NCBI GenBank assembly: GCA_963819075.1
Contig: CAWFUP010000005.1
Location: 1-64,000, forward strand
Direction of reading: 5' to 3'
DNA length: 64,000 nt
Source of the DNA: CAVQBJ01 sp963819075
Lineage (GTDB): Bacteria > Actinomycetota > Thermoleophilia > Solirubrobacterales > Solirubrobacteraceae
A program made the translations under genes and the position numbers. This document shows, in pieces, positions 1 to 8,724 of the stretch; the stretch's first letter is position 1; each line of letters opens with the position of its first letter. The notes beneath the pieces are model-generated. The model made no database searches and was not told the DNA's origin. It worked only from the letters and a program-made list of their open reading frames with translations.

Positions 1-107
1 TGGCAGCTAAGCTCCGGTCCGCGCGCTGAGACAACGACTCGCTGGGGAGACCGCATGCCCGGACACCGTTCGCCCGTTCAGCCCCGCTCGCAGGGAGGGT
101 CGCGGCG

Positions 108-1697
108 ATGATGCTTCCGAGCCTCCCCACGCAGGTCGAGAACCTGATCACGGAGGTCGTCGACCGTGCCGGGATCGGCGGCGTCGAGCCGATCCGTCGG
201 CTCGTCAGTCGCATCGTGATCAACCGCTTCGGCTACTCGACCACGCTGCGCCCTCGCGCGCTGTCGCTGGCCAGCGACTACACGAGCTGGATGAGCCTCA
301 CCGATCGCACGTATTCGGGGCGCCACCTCCCGCCGTCCACACCTGAATATCAGGCCGAGCTGCCCTCCGAGGCCGACGTCGTCGCGCTGTACCGCCGCGA
401 GACCCTGACGCCTGCGGATGACACGAGCGTCATGTTCATGTTCTTCGCCCAATGGTTCACCGACAGCTTCCTGCGCACCGATCCGACGGACTTCCGTAAG
501 AACGAGTCCAACCACGAAATCGACCTCTGCCAGATCTACGGACGCACGATCGAGCAGACGAACCTGCTGCGAGCCTTCGAGGGCGGTCGGCTCAAGAGCC
601 AGATGATCGACGGTGAGGAATACCCCGAGTTCCTGTTTGCCACGCGCACGCACAAGTCCGACCCGTTCGTGATCAAGCCGGAGTTCGACGGGCTGTTCGA
701 CCCTGACTACCTGATGAACACGATCCTCAGGGGCGCATCCGACGCACAGAAGGAGAGGCTCTTCGCGGTTGGGCTCGAGCACGGCAACTCGACGATCGGC
801 AACACGATCATGAACATCGTGATGCTGCGCGAGCACAACCGTCTCGCCGGGATCCTCGCGGAGCAGAACGCGGGCTGGGACGACGAGCAGATCTTCCAGA
901 CCGCTCGGAACCTCGCGATCGTTCTGCTCCTCAAGCTCGTGGTCGAGGAGTACATCACCCACATCGGGCCGTTCGACTTCCCGCTCGAGGCGGTGCCGCT
1001 CATCGCCGACGAGGAGCGCTGGAATCGTACGAACTGGTGCGCCGTCGAGTTCAACCTGCTCTACCGCTGGCACCCGCTCGTGCCGGACACGATCGGCACC
1101 GGGCCAGGTTCGCTCTCCGCCAAGGATTTTCGCAACAACAACGCGCTCGTGCTCGAAGCCGGCATCGAGGCGTTGATGAAGAAGTGCTCGAACGAGCTCG
1201 CCGGCAAGATCGGCCTGATGAACACGCCGACCTTCCTCGTCGACAGCAGCAACCCGGGGGTATGGCCGTCGGTCGAGGAGGTCACCGTCGACTTGATGCG
1301 CAAGGCGCGACTGCGCTCCTATAACGACTACCGCGAGGCGTACGGCCTCAAGCCGATGACGAAGTGGACGCAGCTGACCAGCGACACGAACGTCATCGAG
1401 CGCTTGCAGGAGCTCTACGGCGAGATCGAGCGTCTCGAGTGGTACGTGGGGATCTTTGCCGAGGAATACCCGGATTTCATGAAGATGGGCGAGTTGATGA
1501 CCTACATGGTCGCCAACGATGCGTTTACGCAGGCGCTCACGAACCCGCTCCTCGCGCGCAACGTGTTCAACGAGGCCACGTTCACCGCGACCGGCATGAA
1601 GATCATCGCCGACACCGGCTCGGTTGGAGACATCGTCAAGCGCAACGCCGCCCACCCGGACGAGGTCTACGTGAGCTTCGAGATCGAGGAGAGCTAG
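108..1697 (+). CDS. Cyclooxygenase-like animal-type haem peroxidase family protein
   Basis: A 529-residue protein that aligns by eye along its length with prostaglandin H synthase (COX). Matching blocks include the region around Gln115, the EIDLCQIYG block, the LREHNRLAGIL block, and the FNLLYRWHP block that carries the COX catalytic tyrosine (here Tyr319) and proximal haem histidine (here His322) at the same three-residue spacing. No signal peptide or EGF domain is visible, so it is probably cytoplasmic or peripherally membrane-bound. Haem-dependent fatty-acid oxygenation is the likely activity by family. The COX distal histidine position holds Asp119, and the aspirin-acetylated serine position appears to hold Thr474. 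The start is fixed by an AGGGAGGG ribosome binding site at 92-99. Substrate is unknown. Confidence 0.85.
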   Translation: MMLPSLPTQVENLITEVVDRAGIGGVEPIRRLVSRIVINRFGYSTTLRPRALSLASDYTSWMSLTDRTYSGRHLPPSTPEYQAELPSEADVVALYRRETLTPADDTSVMFMFFAQWFTDSFLRTDPTDFRKNESNHEIDLCQIYGRTIEQTNLLRAFEGGRLKSQMIDGEEYPEFLFATRTHKSDPFVIKPEFDGLFDPDYLMNTILRGASDAQKERLFAVGLEHGNSTIGNTIMNIVMLREHNRLAGILAEQNAGWDDEQIFQTARNLAIVLLLKLVVEEYITHIGPFDFPLEAVPLIADEERWNRTNWCAVEFNLLYRWHPLVPDTIGTGPGSLSAKDFRNNNALVLEAGIEALMKKCSNELAGKIGLMNTPTFLVDSSNPGVWPSVEEVTVDLMRKARLRSYNDYREAYGLKPMTKWTQLTSDTNVIERLQELYGEIERLEWYVGIFAEEYPDFMKMGELMTYMVANDAFTQALTNPLLARNVFNEATFTATGMKIIADTGSVGDIVKRNAAHPDEVYVSFEIEES

Positions 1698-1732
1698 CCG
1701 GCCTGCCCGCCTTGCGCTCTCGCATACAGTCC

Positions 1733-3019
1733 ATGGCGCACGGGAAGCGGAGGGAAAGGGCTCCGGTGGGCGGTTGGCGGCGATGCGGTGGAGCGTCCGC
1801 GATCGGCCTTGCGCTGGCGGCGCTCGTCGCGGGGTCCGCGCTGGGGGCGGCGCTCGGTTGGGGTCGGCCGCTGGCGCTCGACGGCCTGCCGTCGCGCGCC
1901 CCGAGCAACGCGACCGCGGACCTCGGCGCCCTCGCCTGTGCGACGCTTCGATCGTGCGTCGCCGCCGGCGACTTCAGCGTCACCGAGCACGACCAGTCAT
2001 CGACGTTCTCGCAGCCCACCGTGGTGACCGAATCGGGCGGCGCGTGGCACCGGGCGGTCGAGATCGCGCTGCCGGCGAACGCGGCCACCGGAATGGCGCA
2101 GCAGGCGGCGCTGACGTCGATCGCCTGTCCGGCGGCCGGGTCCTGCGTCGCCGTCGGTGGCTATGACGACCGCTCGGGGAACGCACAACCGATGTTCGCC
2201 GTTCAGTCCGGTGGCGTGTGGGGGCGGGCAACGGAGATCACGACCGCCTCGGGTGGCGCCCTGCTCGCGATCACGTGTCGCTCCGTGCGCTCGTGCGTCG
2301 CGGTCGGCTCCTCGCAAGCGGGGTCGGGGCAGACCTTCCCGATGGCGATCACCGAGTCGAATGGGGTATGGGGGGCGCCGTCCGTTCTCAGGCTTCCGGC
2401 TCACGCCGATCTGCAGCAGGGCAATGAGCTGAGCGCGGTGAGCTGCCCGCGCGTCGGCACATGCGTCGCCGTCGGTTATTACTTCGTCGCCTCGACGGGA
2501 TTCAACCCTTCGACGATGCATGCGATCGTCGTCGCCGAATCAGGCGGCGGCTGGGGTACGCCGAGCGTGGTCACGCTGTCGCCGTCGCTCGGAAACGCTG
2601 CGTCGCTCGAGGATCACCTCAATGGCGTTGCCTGTCCGGCGGTCGGTTCGTGCCTGGCCGTCGGCAGCTATGACTCCGTCAGCTCGTCGGTCGCTCACCC
2701 GATGGCGGTGACCGCGTCGGGCGGCGCCTGGGCCCCTGCGGTCGAGGTCGCGCCACCGCCGGGTGCCGGCAGCGGTCAGTACACGGCGCTCGAGTCGGTC
2801 TCGTGTCCGGCGAGCGGCGCGTGCGTGGCGGTTGGCCAGTACGACGGGCGCGGTCAGTCCGAGCCGGCCATGGCCGCGAGCGGCACGGTCCACGCCCTGG
2901 CCCACGCGATCGCCATCGCGGACGCGACCGCCAATGTCGGCGCGGTGTCGTGCCCGGCACCGAGCTCGTGCACGGCGCTCGCCGGGGGCTCGGTGGTCAG
3001 CACGCTCCCGGTTCACTGA
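1733..3019 (+). CDS. Exported seven-repeat protein, predicted disulfide-bearing beta-propeller
   Basis: A 428-residue protein with a basic N-terminus and a hydrophobic segment at about residues 22-45, fitting a signal peptide or membrane anchor. The rest is seven degenerate repeats of 48-64 residues. Each contains a C-x5-C pair usually followed by VAVG, at about residues 68, 132, 181, 237, 300, 358 and 406, and most are followed by an ESGG-x-W or similar strand-turn motif. Seven repeats of this size suggest a seven-bladed propeller with one disulfide per blade, which would need an oxidising, extracytoplasmic location. The reading frame is open far upstream, but the ATG at 1733 directly precedes the basic/hydrophobic leader. 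Ligand and function are unknown. Confidence 0.75.
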   Translation: MAHGKRRERAPVGGWRRCGGASAIGLALAALVAGSALGAALGWGRPLALDGLPSRAPSNATADLGALACATLRSCVAAGDFSVTEHDQSSTFSQPTVVTESGGAWHRAVEIALPANAATGMAQQAALTSIACPAAGSCVAVGGYDDRSGNAQPMFAVQSGGVWGRATEITTASGGALLAITCRSVRSCVAVGSSQAGSGQTFPMAITESNGVWGAPSVLRLPAHADLQQGNELSAVSCPRVGTCVAVGYYFVASTGFNPSTMHAIVVAESGGGWGTPSVVTLSPSLGNAASLEDHLNGVACPAVGSCLAVGSYDSVSSSVAHPMAVTASGGAWAPAVEVAPPPGAGSGQYTALESVSCPASGACVAVGQYDGRGQSEPAMAASGTVHALAHAIAIADATANVGAVSCPAPSSCTALAGGSVVSTLPVH

Positions 3020-3151
3020 CTCGCGGGCGGTTGCTCCCGTCCGGATCGCGGCTGGGCCTCCGCGTGCGCGGGCCGCACGCGCTCAAGAAGCCGCACCAGG
3101 AGCCGAAGAAATAGCTGCAAAGCACCTATTGAGCACCTCACGACGACGCAC

Positions 3152-3466
3152 ATGCTGAAGATCTCCGAGCAGGCCCTCCGCGAGGGCGCCGAGCGCGCCT
3201 GTGACCTCTTCCGTCTCGGACGGCTTCGCACGCCGGCGGAGGCCGACGAGGTCATCCAGGCGCTATGGCGCGCGTTCGGGATCAGCGAGGCTCAGCAGCA
3301 GGTGCTCGCCGCGTACCTGGCAGACATGGTGCCGATCACCGGCCTGCCCGACGTCGAAGGTCCGATGACGTGGGGCCTGGCCGCCGGCGTGCTCGTCGGG
3401 CTGCTCGTGGCCGACAGCGCGGCGCCGCTGGATGGGCTCGGCGACGTACCCGTCATCGGGTCGTGA
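3152..3466 (+). CDS. Small hypothetical protein
   Basis: A 104-residue protein of no family I recognise. The first 65 residues look helical and soluble (EQALREGAERACDLF, EADEVIQALWRAFG). A short hydrophobic stretch at about residues 73-86 (GLAAGVLVGLLVAD) could be a membrane segment or a buried helix. It stands alone between the exported repeat protein and a convergent small membrane protein. No clear ribosome binding site precedes the ATG. Confidence 0.5.
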   Translation: MLKISEQALREGAERACDLFRLGRLRTPAEADEVIQALWRAFGISEAQQQVLAAYLADMVPITGLPDVEGPMTWGLAAGVLVGLLVADSAAPLDGLGDVPVIGS

Positions 3467-3508
3467 GGCCGGCTTCCTAACCGGTCGCGCGCGCGGAGTC
3501 GCGGGCGC

Positions 3509-3670
3509 TCAGTAGGACATCCGGTAGGCGAGCCAGATGCCCGCGAGTCCGCCGATCACAAAGAACAGGACCGACCACAGCGAGAGCGCTCCGGCCCGCC
3601 ACAGGTTTGGTACGAGGCTGCCGGCGAAGCTGCCGACGGTGGCGCCCAGATAGGTCGGGCCTCTGCGCAT
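3509..3670 (-). CDS. Small membrane protein
   Basis: A 53-residue reading frame starting MRRGPTYLGATVG and ending YRMSY. It contains a glycine-containing hydrophobic stretch and one strong membrane segment (SVLFFVIGGLAGIWLAY). The frame is open further upstream, but that extension is low-complexity proline/arginine-rich sequence typical of non-coding GC-rich DNA, so the internal ATG is preferred. Function unknown. Confidence 0.5.
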   Translation of the reverse strand: MRRGPTYLGATVGSFAGSLVPNLWRAGALSLWSVLFFVIGGLAGIWLAYRMSY

Positions 3671-3957
3671 ACGGTCGTTCTCGGCCGCTGCGCACAGCAC
3701 GGTGACCATGGTCGCGTCAACCGGACGTGTGTCCGTTCGTCGCCGGCCGGGCGGTGGCGGCGCCGTCGGCGAACGTCCACTCGTGACCGAGCCTCGTTCG
3801 GCCGATGCACTTGGCACGGTCCAGCTCAGCACAAATGGCGTTCTGAGGGGGGCGCCGGAGTCGGACCGTAATCGAGAGGGTCATGTGGGCGGCGTGGGGA
3901 CGCGCCGCCCACCAACCTCGGCGGGCCGGCAGCGGACCCGGCGGACGCGCTTGGCGA

Positions 3958-6249
3958 TCAGGCCGCGCGCACCGTACGGCCGTCGCGCTTGGGGGCTGAT
4001 TGGCTCGGATCGCCGAGCGCACGGCGGTAGCCGTCGGCGAGCCGTCCCAGTGCCGCCTCCCAGGTGCGCGACCGCACCTCGGTGAGTGCCGCGCCGGCAA
4101 GCGTCGCGCGCAGCTGCGGGGCGGACGCGAGTTCGACGACGGCCGCCGCGAGGGCGTTCGCGTCGGCGGGGCACAGGCGACCCGTCTGACCGTCGCGCAC
4201 GAGGGACGCGGGACCGCCCTCGTTCACGGCGACGACCGGCAGGCCGCTCGCCTGCGCCTCGAGGAGCACCTGGCCGAACGTGTCCGTGCGGCTCGCGAAC
4301 AGGAAGACATCCGCGCTCGCGTAGGCGCGGGCGAGGTCCTCGCCGCTCAGCCAGCCGAGGAACGTGGCGTGCTCACCGAGGCGCTCGCGCAGCATCGACT
4401 CCTCGGGACCTCCCCCGGCGAGCACGAGGTGCAGTCGCGGATCGCGCTCGCGCGCGGCGAGGAACGCGTCGACCAGTAGGTCGGCGCCCTTCTCGCGCGT
4501 CAGCCGCCCGGCGTACAGGACGTTGAGCTCGCCGGCGAACAGACCCGGCGTCCGCAGCGCGGGGTCGAAGCGCTCGACGTCGACGCCTCGGTCCCAGCGG
4601 GCGACGCGCTCCTCGCCCACGCCGAGCTCGGCCAGTCTGGCGTCCGAGGCGGGGCTCGGCGAAAGGACGACGTCGCACGCGCCGTAGAACCCGCCGAGGG
4701 CGATCGTGGCGAGCGCCTCCAGCTGGGCCTGTCCGGAGCGCAGGCCCGCGTACGCGGCGAGCTCGGTGTGGTAGCTGCCGACGAGCGGCACGTCCATGAC
4801 GCGGGCCAGCAGCCAGGCGGCGAGGCCGGCCGGGCCGGGGGAGCAGAGGTGCACGACGTCGTAACGTCCCTCCGACAGCGCCTCGACGATCGCCGGCACG
4901 CTCGGAACCCCGATCTTCAGGCCCGGGTAGAACGGGATGTCGATCTCGGCGACCGCCGCCAGCCGGCGGTCGACGCCCGGGTCGGTGCCGATCACCTCGA
5001 CCTCGAAGCCGGGGACGCCGCGCTCGCGGATTTCCTCGATCGTGTGGGTGACGCCGTGCATGCCGCCGACGCCGTCGGCGACGAGCGCCACCCGTGCGCG
5101 CTCGCCCTCGCGGGTGACGAGCTTGGCCTTCTCGCGGCCCAGGAAGGCGGCTGCGGGGGCGTAAGGGATCGCCGGCAGGCAGGCGTCGAACAGCTCGACC
5201 GCGGCCCCGGGCAGGTCCGGCGCCGTGTCGGCGTGCGCCATCGCGGCGACCTTGCGCACGGCCTCGGCCAGGCGCCGCTCGTGCACCCGCCGCGCGCGGC
5301 GGAACAGATCGGCGTGGGCGAAGTCGTCGCCCTGGAGCATCGACAGGAGCTCGCCCTCGTCGATGTCGAGGTCGACGCTGGCCAGCCAGGCGCGCAGCAG
5401 ACCGCGGGCGTCCTGGGGACCGAGATCGGCGTTCGTCCCCCCGCGCCGCACATCGCCCTCGCGCATCACGCGCTCGACGATCGTGAACACCGTGCGCGGG
5501 TCGAGGCGCTCGCCCTCGCTGCCGCCCCCGAGCGCCCTCACGGCCAGCGCCATCGCGGCGTGCGCCCACTTGGCGGCGCTGCCCTGCTCGCCGTGGCTCG
5601 TCGCTCGGCCGGCGCGCAGGTGCACGAGGTACTCCGCCGGCGTCCCCGCCGCCGGGGTCTCGGTGTACGTCCGCCCGATGTCGACGCCGGCATGATCGTC
5701 GCTGCCGCCAATGCCGGTCCCGCCGTGCGTCTCGATGTACACGAACGCCGGCAGGTTGAGCTCCTTCGCGCGCGAGCCGTTGCGTGTCTCCCAGATCGGG
5801 AACAGCTGAGCGAGACGGCGGCGATGGCGGGGGGTGAGCGGGGCGGCGACGGCGTAGAAGGGGTGCGCGAGCGCGCAGGCGATCTCACGCTCGTGCAGGT
5901 AGGCGGCACACAGCTCGACGTCGCCGTTGTGCGCCTGCAACCACTCGTGGTCGGCCTCGTCGATGCCGTAGCAGAGGACGTGCACGGCCTGGGGCTCGTT
6001 GCGGAAGTGGACCGTCAGCTCTTCGGAGATGAACACGTCGCGCCGATCGGCGATCGAGAGCGCTCCGGCGATCGTGTCGTGATCGGTGATCGTCACGAAG
6101 TCCATTCCGCGACGCTTGGCGAGCTCGTAGACCTCCTCCGGCGCAGTTGCGCACTCGGGAAGTCCGAGCGAGCGCTGCACCCCGAGCTTGGAGAGCTGCG
6201 AGGCGGTCGAGTGGACGTGCAGGTCGGCCCTGCGGTTCGGGAGTGTCAT
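3958..6249 (-). CDS. PHP domain-family 4 glycosyltransferase fusion protein
   Basis: A 763-residue two-domain protein. The N-terminal half is a PHP-type metallohydrolase domain with its metal-ligand motifs intact: LHVHS near residue 8, TDHDT, AHP and GSDDH. The C-terminal half (from about residue 380) is a GT-B glycosyltransferase of family GT4, with an N-terminal Rossmann-like part, the YAGRLTREKG motif and the TDTFGQVLLEAQASG donor-binding motif of the PimB/SqdX type. It probably transfers a sugar from a nucleotide donor; the PHP domain may be a phosphoesterase acting on a related intermediate. The ATG at 6249 follows a GAGGGTG ribosome binding site and replaces a longer upstream possibility. 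It is divergent from the GH31 gene, suggesting linked carbohydrate metabolism. Confidence 0.85.
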   Translation of the reverse strand: MTLPNRRADLHVHSTASQLSKLGVQRSLGLPECATAPEEVYELAKRRGMDFVTITDHDTIAGALSIADRRDVFISEELTVHFRNEPQAVHVLCYGIDEADHEWLQAHNGDVELCAAYLHEREIACALAHPFYAVAAPLTPRHRRRLAQLFPIWETRNGSRAKELNLPAFVYIETHGGTGIGGSDDHAGVDIGRTYTETPAAGTPAEYLVHLRAGRATSHGEQGSAAKWAHAAMALAVRALGGGSEGERLDPRTVFTIVERVMREGDVRRGGTNADLGPQDARGLLRAWLASVDLDIDEGELLSMLQGDDFAHADLFRRARRVHERRLAEAVRKVAAMAHADTAPDLPGAAVELFDACLPAIPYAPAAAFLGREKAKLVTREGERARVALVADGVGGMHGVTHTIEEIRERGVPGFEVEVIGTDPGVDRRLAAVAEIDIPFYPGLKIGVPSVPAIVEALSEGRYDVVHLCSPGPAGLAAWLLARVMDVPLVGSYHTELAAYAGLRSGQAQLEALATIALGGFYGACDVVLSPSPASDARLAELGVGEERVARWDRGVDVERFDPALRTPGLFAGELNVLYAGRLTREKGADLLVDAFLAARERDPRLHLVLAGGGPEESMLRERLGEHATFLGWLSGEDLARAYASADVFLFASRTDTFGQVLLEAQASGLPVVAVNEGGPASLVRDGQTGRLCPADANALAAAVVELASAPQLRATLAGAALTEVRSRTWEAALGRLADGYRRALGDPSQSAPKRDGRTVRAA

Positions 6250-6392
6250 CGGTGCACCCTCATCTCTGGTTGAGTTGCTTTGATCGGAGATTCCCCTGCA
6301 AACGAGTGCTTCTCGTGAACATGGAGCAATCACCGTGTGACGTTTGTGTGAACGCGCGCCGGCTCGGGGCTTCGGCCGAGAACGATGGGCGA

Positions 6393-8633
6393 ATGTCCAG
6401 CGCTGCGATCACCAGCACCGGGGAGCGCGTCGTCCTGCAAGAGGGCGACCTGGAGATCGAGGTGGTGCTGCGTCCGTTCTCGTTCACGATCCGCCGTGCC
6501 GGGCGGCGGCTGCTGCGTCACGCCGGCGTGTGGGCGGCCGAGGGCACGGTCGGAGACCAGTTCATCCCGCTCACGGAGGGAGTCATCGCGTACGAGTCGC
6601 TGGCGACCGCCGAGGACGTGGTGCGGGTGCTCGCGGTCGACGGGGAGCAGAGCGCGCTGCGCCTTACCATCGTTCTGCGCGGTGGGCGGTCCGCGCGCCT
6701 CGCCTTCACCATCGCCGCCCGCGAACGGGTCGTGCTCGACTTCGATGCCGATGGCGAGCCGCTGCGGCTCGCCGTCGAATGGGACACCCGCGCCGAGGAG
6801 CGCTTCACCGGCCTTGGAGCGCGCCATCGCGCGCACCTCGACCAGGCCGGGCACGTCGTGCAGCTCGGTGCCGACCGCCGCTACACCGGCCCCGATTGTC
6901 CGCCCGAGCTGCTCGCGGAGGGCGGAATCCCGCAGGGCGACTACGCGCCGGCTCCGTGGCTGCAGTCGAGCCGTCGCTATGCCGTGTGGTTGCGGACCGA
7001 CGGCAACGGGACGCGCTTCGACCTCGGCGAAGAGCGCGTGAGCGCGTCGGTGCGCGCCGCGGCCGGGCCGCTGCGGCTGCACCTCTTCTGCGCGCCGTCG
7101 CCGGCGGCGCGGCTGCGCGAGCTCTGTTGGCTGACCGGGTTCGCGCCGGTGCTGCCCGAATGGGGCTATGGCTTCTGGAAGAGCCGCGACGTGTACGACC
7201 ATCAGGACGAGGTCCTCGACGACTACGACGGCTTCCGCCGCCACGCGATTCCGCTCGACGCGATCGTGCTCGACTCGCCCTGGGAGACGCAATACAACAC
7301 GTGGGAGTTCAACCCGCACCAGTTCCCGGACGCCCCGGGAATGATCCGGCGCTTCCGCGCCGACGGCGTGCGCACGGTCGTGTGGGTCACGCCGTGGGTG
7401 AACGTGGACTCGCGCGATGGGCAGATCCCCTCGGACGCGGGCTCGCAACGCCTGCACCACGAGCCGGCGCCCAACTACGCGGAGGCGGCTGCGGCCGGCC
7501 ACTTCGTGCACGACGCTGCGGGCGAGCCGTACCTCGGGCGCTGGTGGATGGGGACCGGGTCGCCGGTCGACTTCACGAACCCGCGGGCCGAGCGCTGGTG
7601 GCGCGAATCGGCCAGGCGTGCGCTCGCACTCGGCGTGGAGGGGATCAAGGCCGACGACGGCGAGGGCTACTACATCCCCGACGACGTTCGCTTCGCCGAC
7701 GGACGCACCGGCGCGCAGGCGGCGTGGGCCTACGGCGGTCTCTATCGGCAGTGCATGCAGCGGGCGCTCGACGAGGAGCATCCGGGGCGCGGCGTGCTCT
7801 TCGGACGCAGTGGCTGGACCGGTCAGCACGCCACCGGCGTGCTGTGGGGCGGGGACCAGGCGTCGGACTTCTGGTCGCTGCGGGTGCTCGTCAGCGCGAC
7901 CCTCGCCGCGGCCGCGACCGGCATCTCGAACTGGTCGCACGACGTCGGCGGCTACCTCGGGCATCGCCTCGTCGAGCGGTGCCCGCCGGAGCTGCTCGTG
8001 CGCTGGGTCCAGTTCGGCTGCTTCACGCCGCTCATGCAGGCGCACGGGCGCATGCCGCAGGAGCCCTGGCACTACGGCGAGGACATCCTGGAGCTGTACC
8101 GAGCGTACGTACTCCTGCACGAGCAGCTCGTGCCCTACGTGCGCGCCGCGGCGGCCACCGCCGCGCGCTCCGGGCTTCCGATCGTGCGGCCGTTGTGCCT
8201 CACCGATCCGGCCGACCCGCGCGGCTGGACGATCCCCGACGCGTACGGATATGGCCCGGCCCTGTGGGTCGCGCCGGTGCTCGAGGAGGGCGCCCGCGAG
8301 CGCGAGGTCGCGCTCCCGCGGGGCGAGTGGATCGAGGCGGAGACCGGCAGGCAGGTGCGGGGCGGCGACGAGATGCTCGTGGCGGCGCCGCTGCACGCGA
8401 CGCCGCTGTGGGTTCGGCGCGGCTCGATCGTCGTCACCCACCCGGCCGACCACGTCGCGCGCGGCCTCGGCGACACGCCCGAGGGCGAGCGGCCGCTCGT
8501 GGCCACGCTGTGGGGCGAGCCTCGGCTCGGGCGCGCGGCGGCCCGCCTGGCGGACGGCACGACGATCCGCTGGCGGCGCGGCCGCTGGTCGGTCGATCGC
8601 GAGCGCGACGTGGCGTTCGTCGAACGGGGGTAA
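6393..8633 (+). CDS. Glycoside hydrolase family 31 (alpha-glucosidase/alpha-xylosidase type)
   Basis: A 746-residue GH31 enzyme with an N-terminal beta-sandwich, a TIM barrel and C-terminal beta domains. The catalytic nucleophile lies in GIKADDGEGYY and the acid/base aspartate in LWGGDQASDFW, both characteristic of the family. Other landmarks are GYGFWKSRDVY, GNWSHD-like NWSHDVGGY and FTPLMQAHGR. No signal peptide is seen, so it probably acts in the cytoplasm on imported or storage-derived alpha-glycosides. The chosen start, MSSAAITS, begins just before the first beta domain. An in-frame ATG at 6321 is an alternative. The divergent PHP-glycosyltransferase gene and the convergent aldose epimerase suggest a sugar-handling cluster. 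Confidence 0.9.
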   Translation: MSSAAITSTGERVVLQEGDLEIEVVLRPFSFTIRRAGRRLLRHAGVWAAEGTVGDQFIPLTEGVIAYESLATAEDVVRVLAVDGEQSALRLTIVLRGGRSARLAFTIAARERVVLDFDADGEPLRLAVEWDTRAEERFTGLGARHRAHLDQAGHVVQLGADRRYTGPDCPPELLAEGGIPQGDYAPAPWLQSSRRYAVWLRTDGNGTRFDLGEERVSASVRAAAGPLRLHLFCAPSPAARLRELCWLTGFAPVLPEWGYGFWKSRDVYDHQDEVLDDYDGFRRHAIPLDAIVLDSPWETQYNTWEFNPHQFPDAPGMIRRFRADGVRTVVWVTPWVNVDSRDGQIPSDAGSQRLHHEPAPNYAEAAAAGHFVHDAAGEPYLGRWWMGTGSPVDFTNPRAERWWRESARRALALGVEGIKADDGEGYYIPDDVRFADGRTGAQAAWAYGGLYRQCMQRALDEEHPGRGVLFGRSGWTGQHATGVLWGGDQASDFWSLRVLVSATLAAAATGISNWSHDVGGYLGHRLVERCPPELLVRWVQFGCFTPLMQAHGRMPQEPWHYGEDILELYRAYVLLHEQLVPYVRAAAATAARSGLPIVRPLCLTDPADPRGWTIPDAYGYGPALWVAPVLEEGAREREVALPRGEWIEAETGRQVRGGDEMLVAAPLHATPLWVRRGSIVVTHPADHVARGLGDTPEGERPLVATLWGEPRLGRAAARLADGTTIRWRRGRWSVDRERDVAFVERG

Positions 8634-8670
8634 CCGTGCGCGTTCGGGGGAGGGGAGGGGGTGATCGGCC

Positions 8671-8693
8671 TTTCTTCGAATGATCTGAAGAAA
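8671..8693. terminator. Inverted repeat between convergent genes
   Basis: TTTCTTC at 8671-8677 and GAAGAAA at 8687-8693 form a perfect 7-bp inverted repeat with a 9-base loop, midway between the convergent GH31 and aldose-epimerase genes. Position fits a bidirectional terminator, but the stem is AT-rich and short for this genome, so the role is uncertain. Confidence 0.35.
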
Positions 8694-8724
8694 CGTCGCT
8701 CACCCCGTGGCGGGCTGCGTCCGC

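Noticed and set aside
4768..6273. Long open frame on the plus strand opposite the PHP-glycosyltransferase gene
   Set aside because: It mirrors the codon structure of a well-supported gene; its translation is Arg/Val/Asp-rich with no domain motifs.
6330..8453. 707-codon open frame on the minus strand opposite the GH31 gene
   Set aside because: Antisense shadow caused by GC-rich third positions; the GH31 catalytic motifs prove the plus strand.
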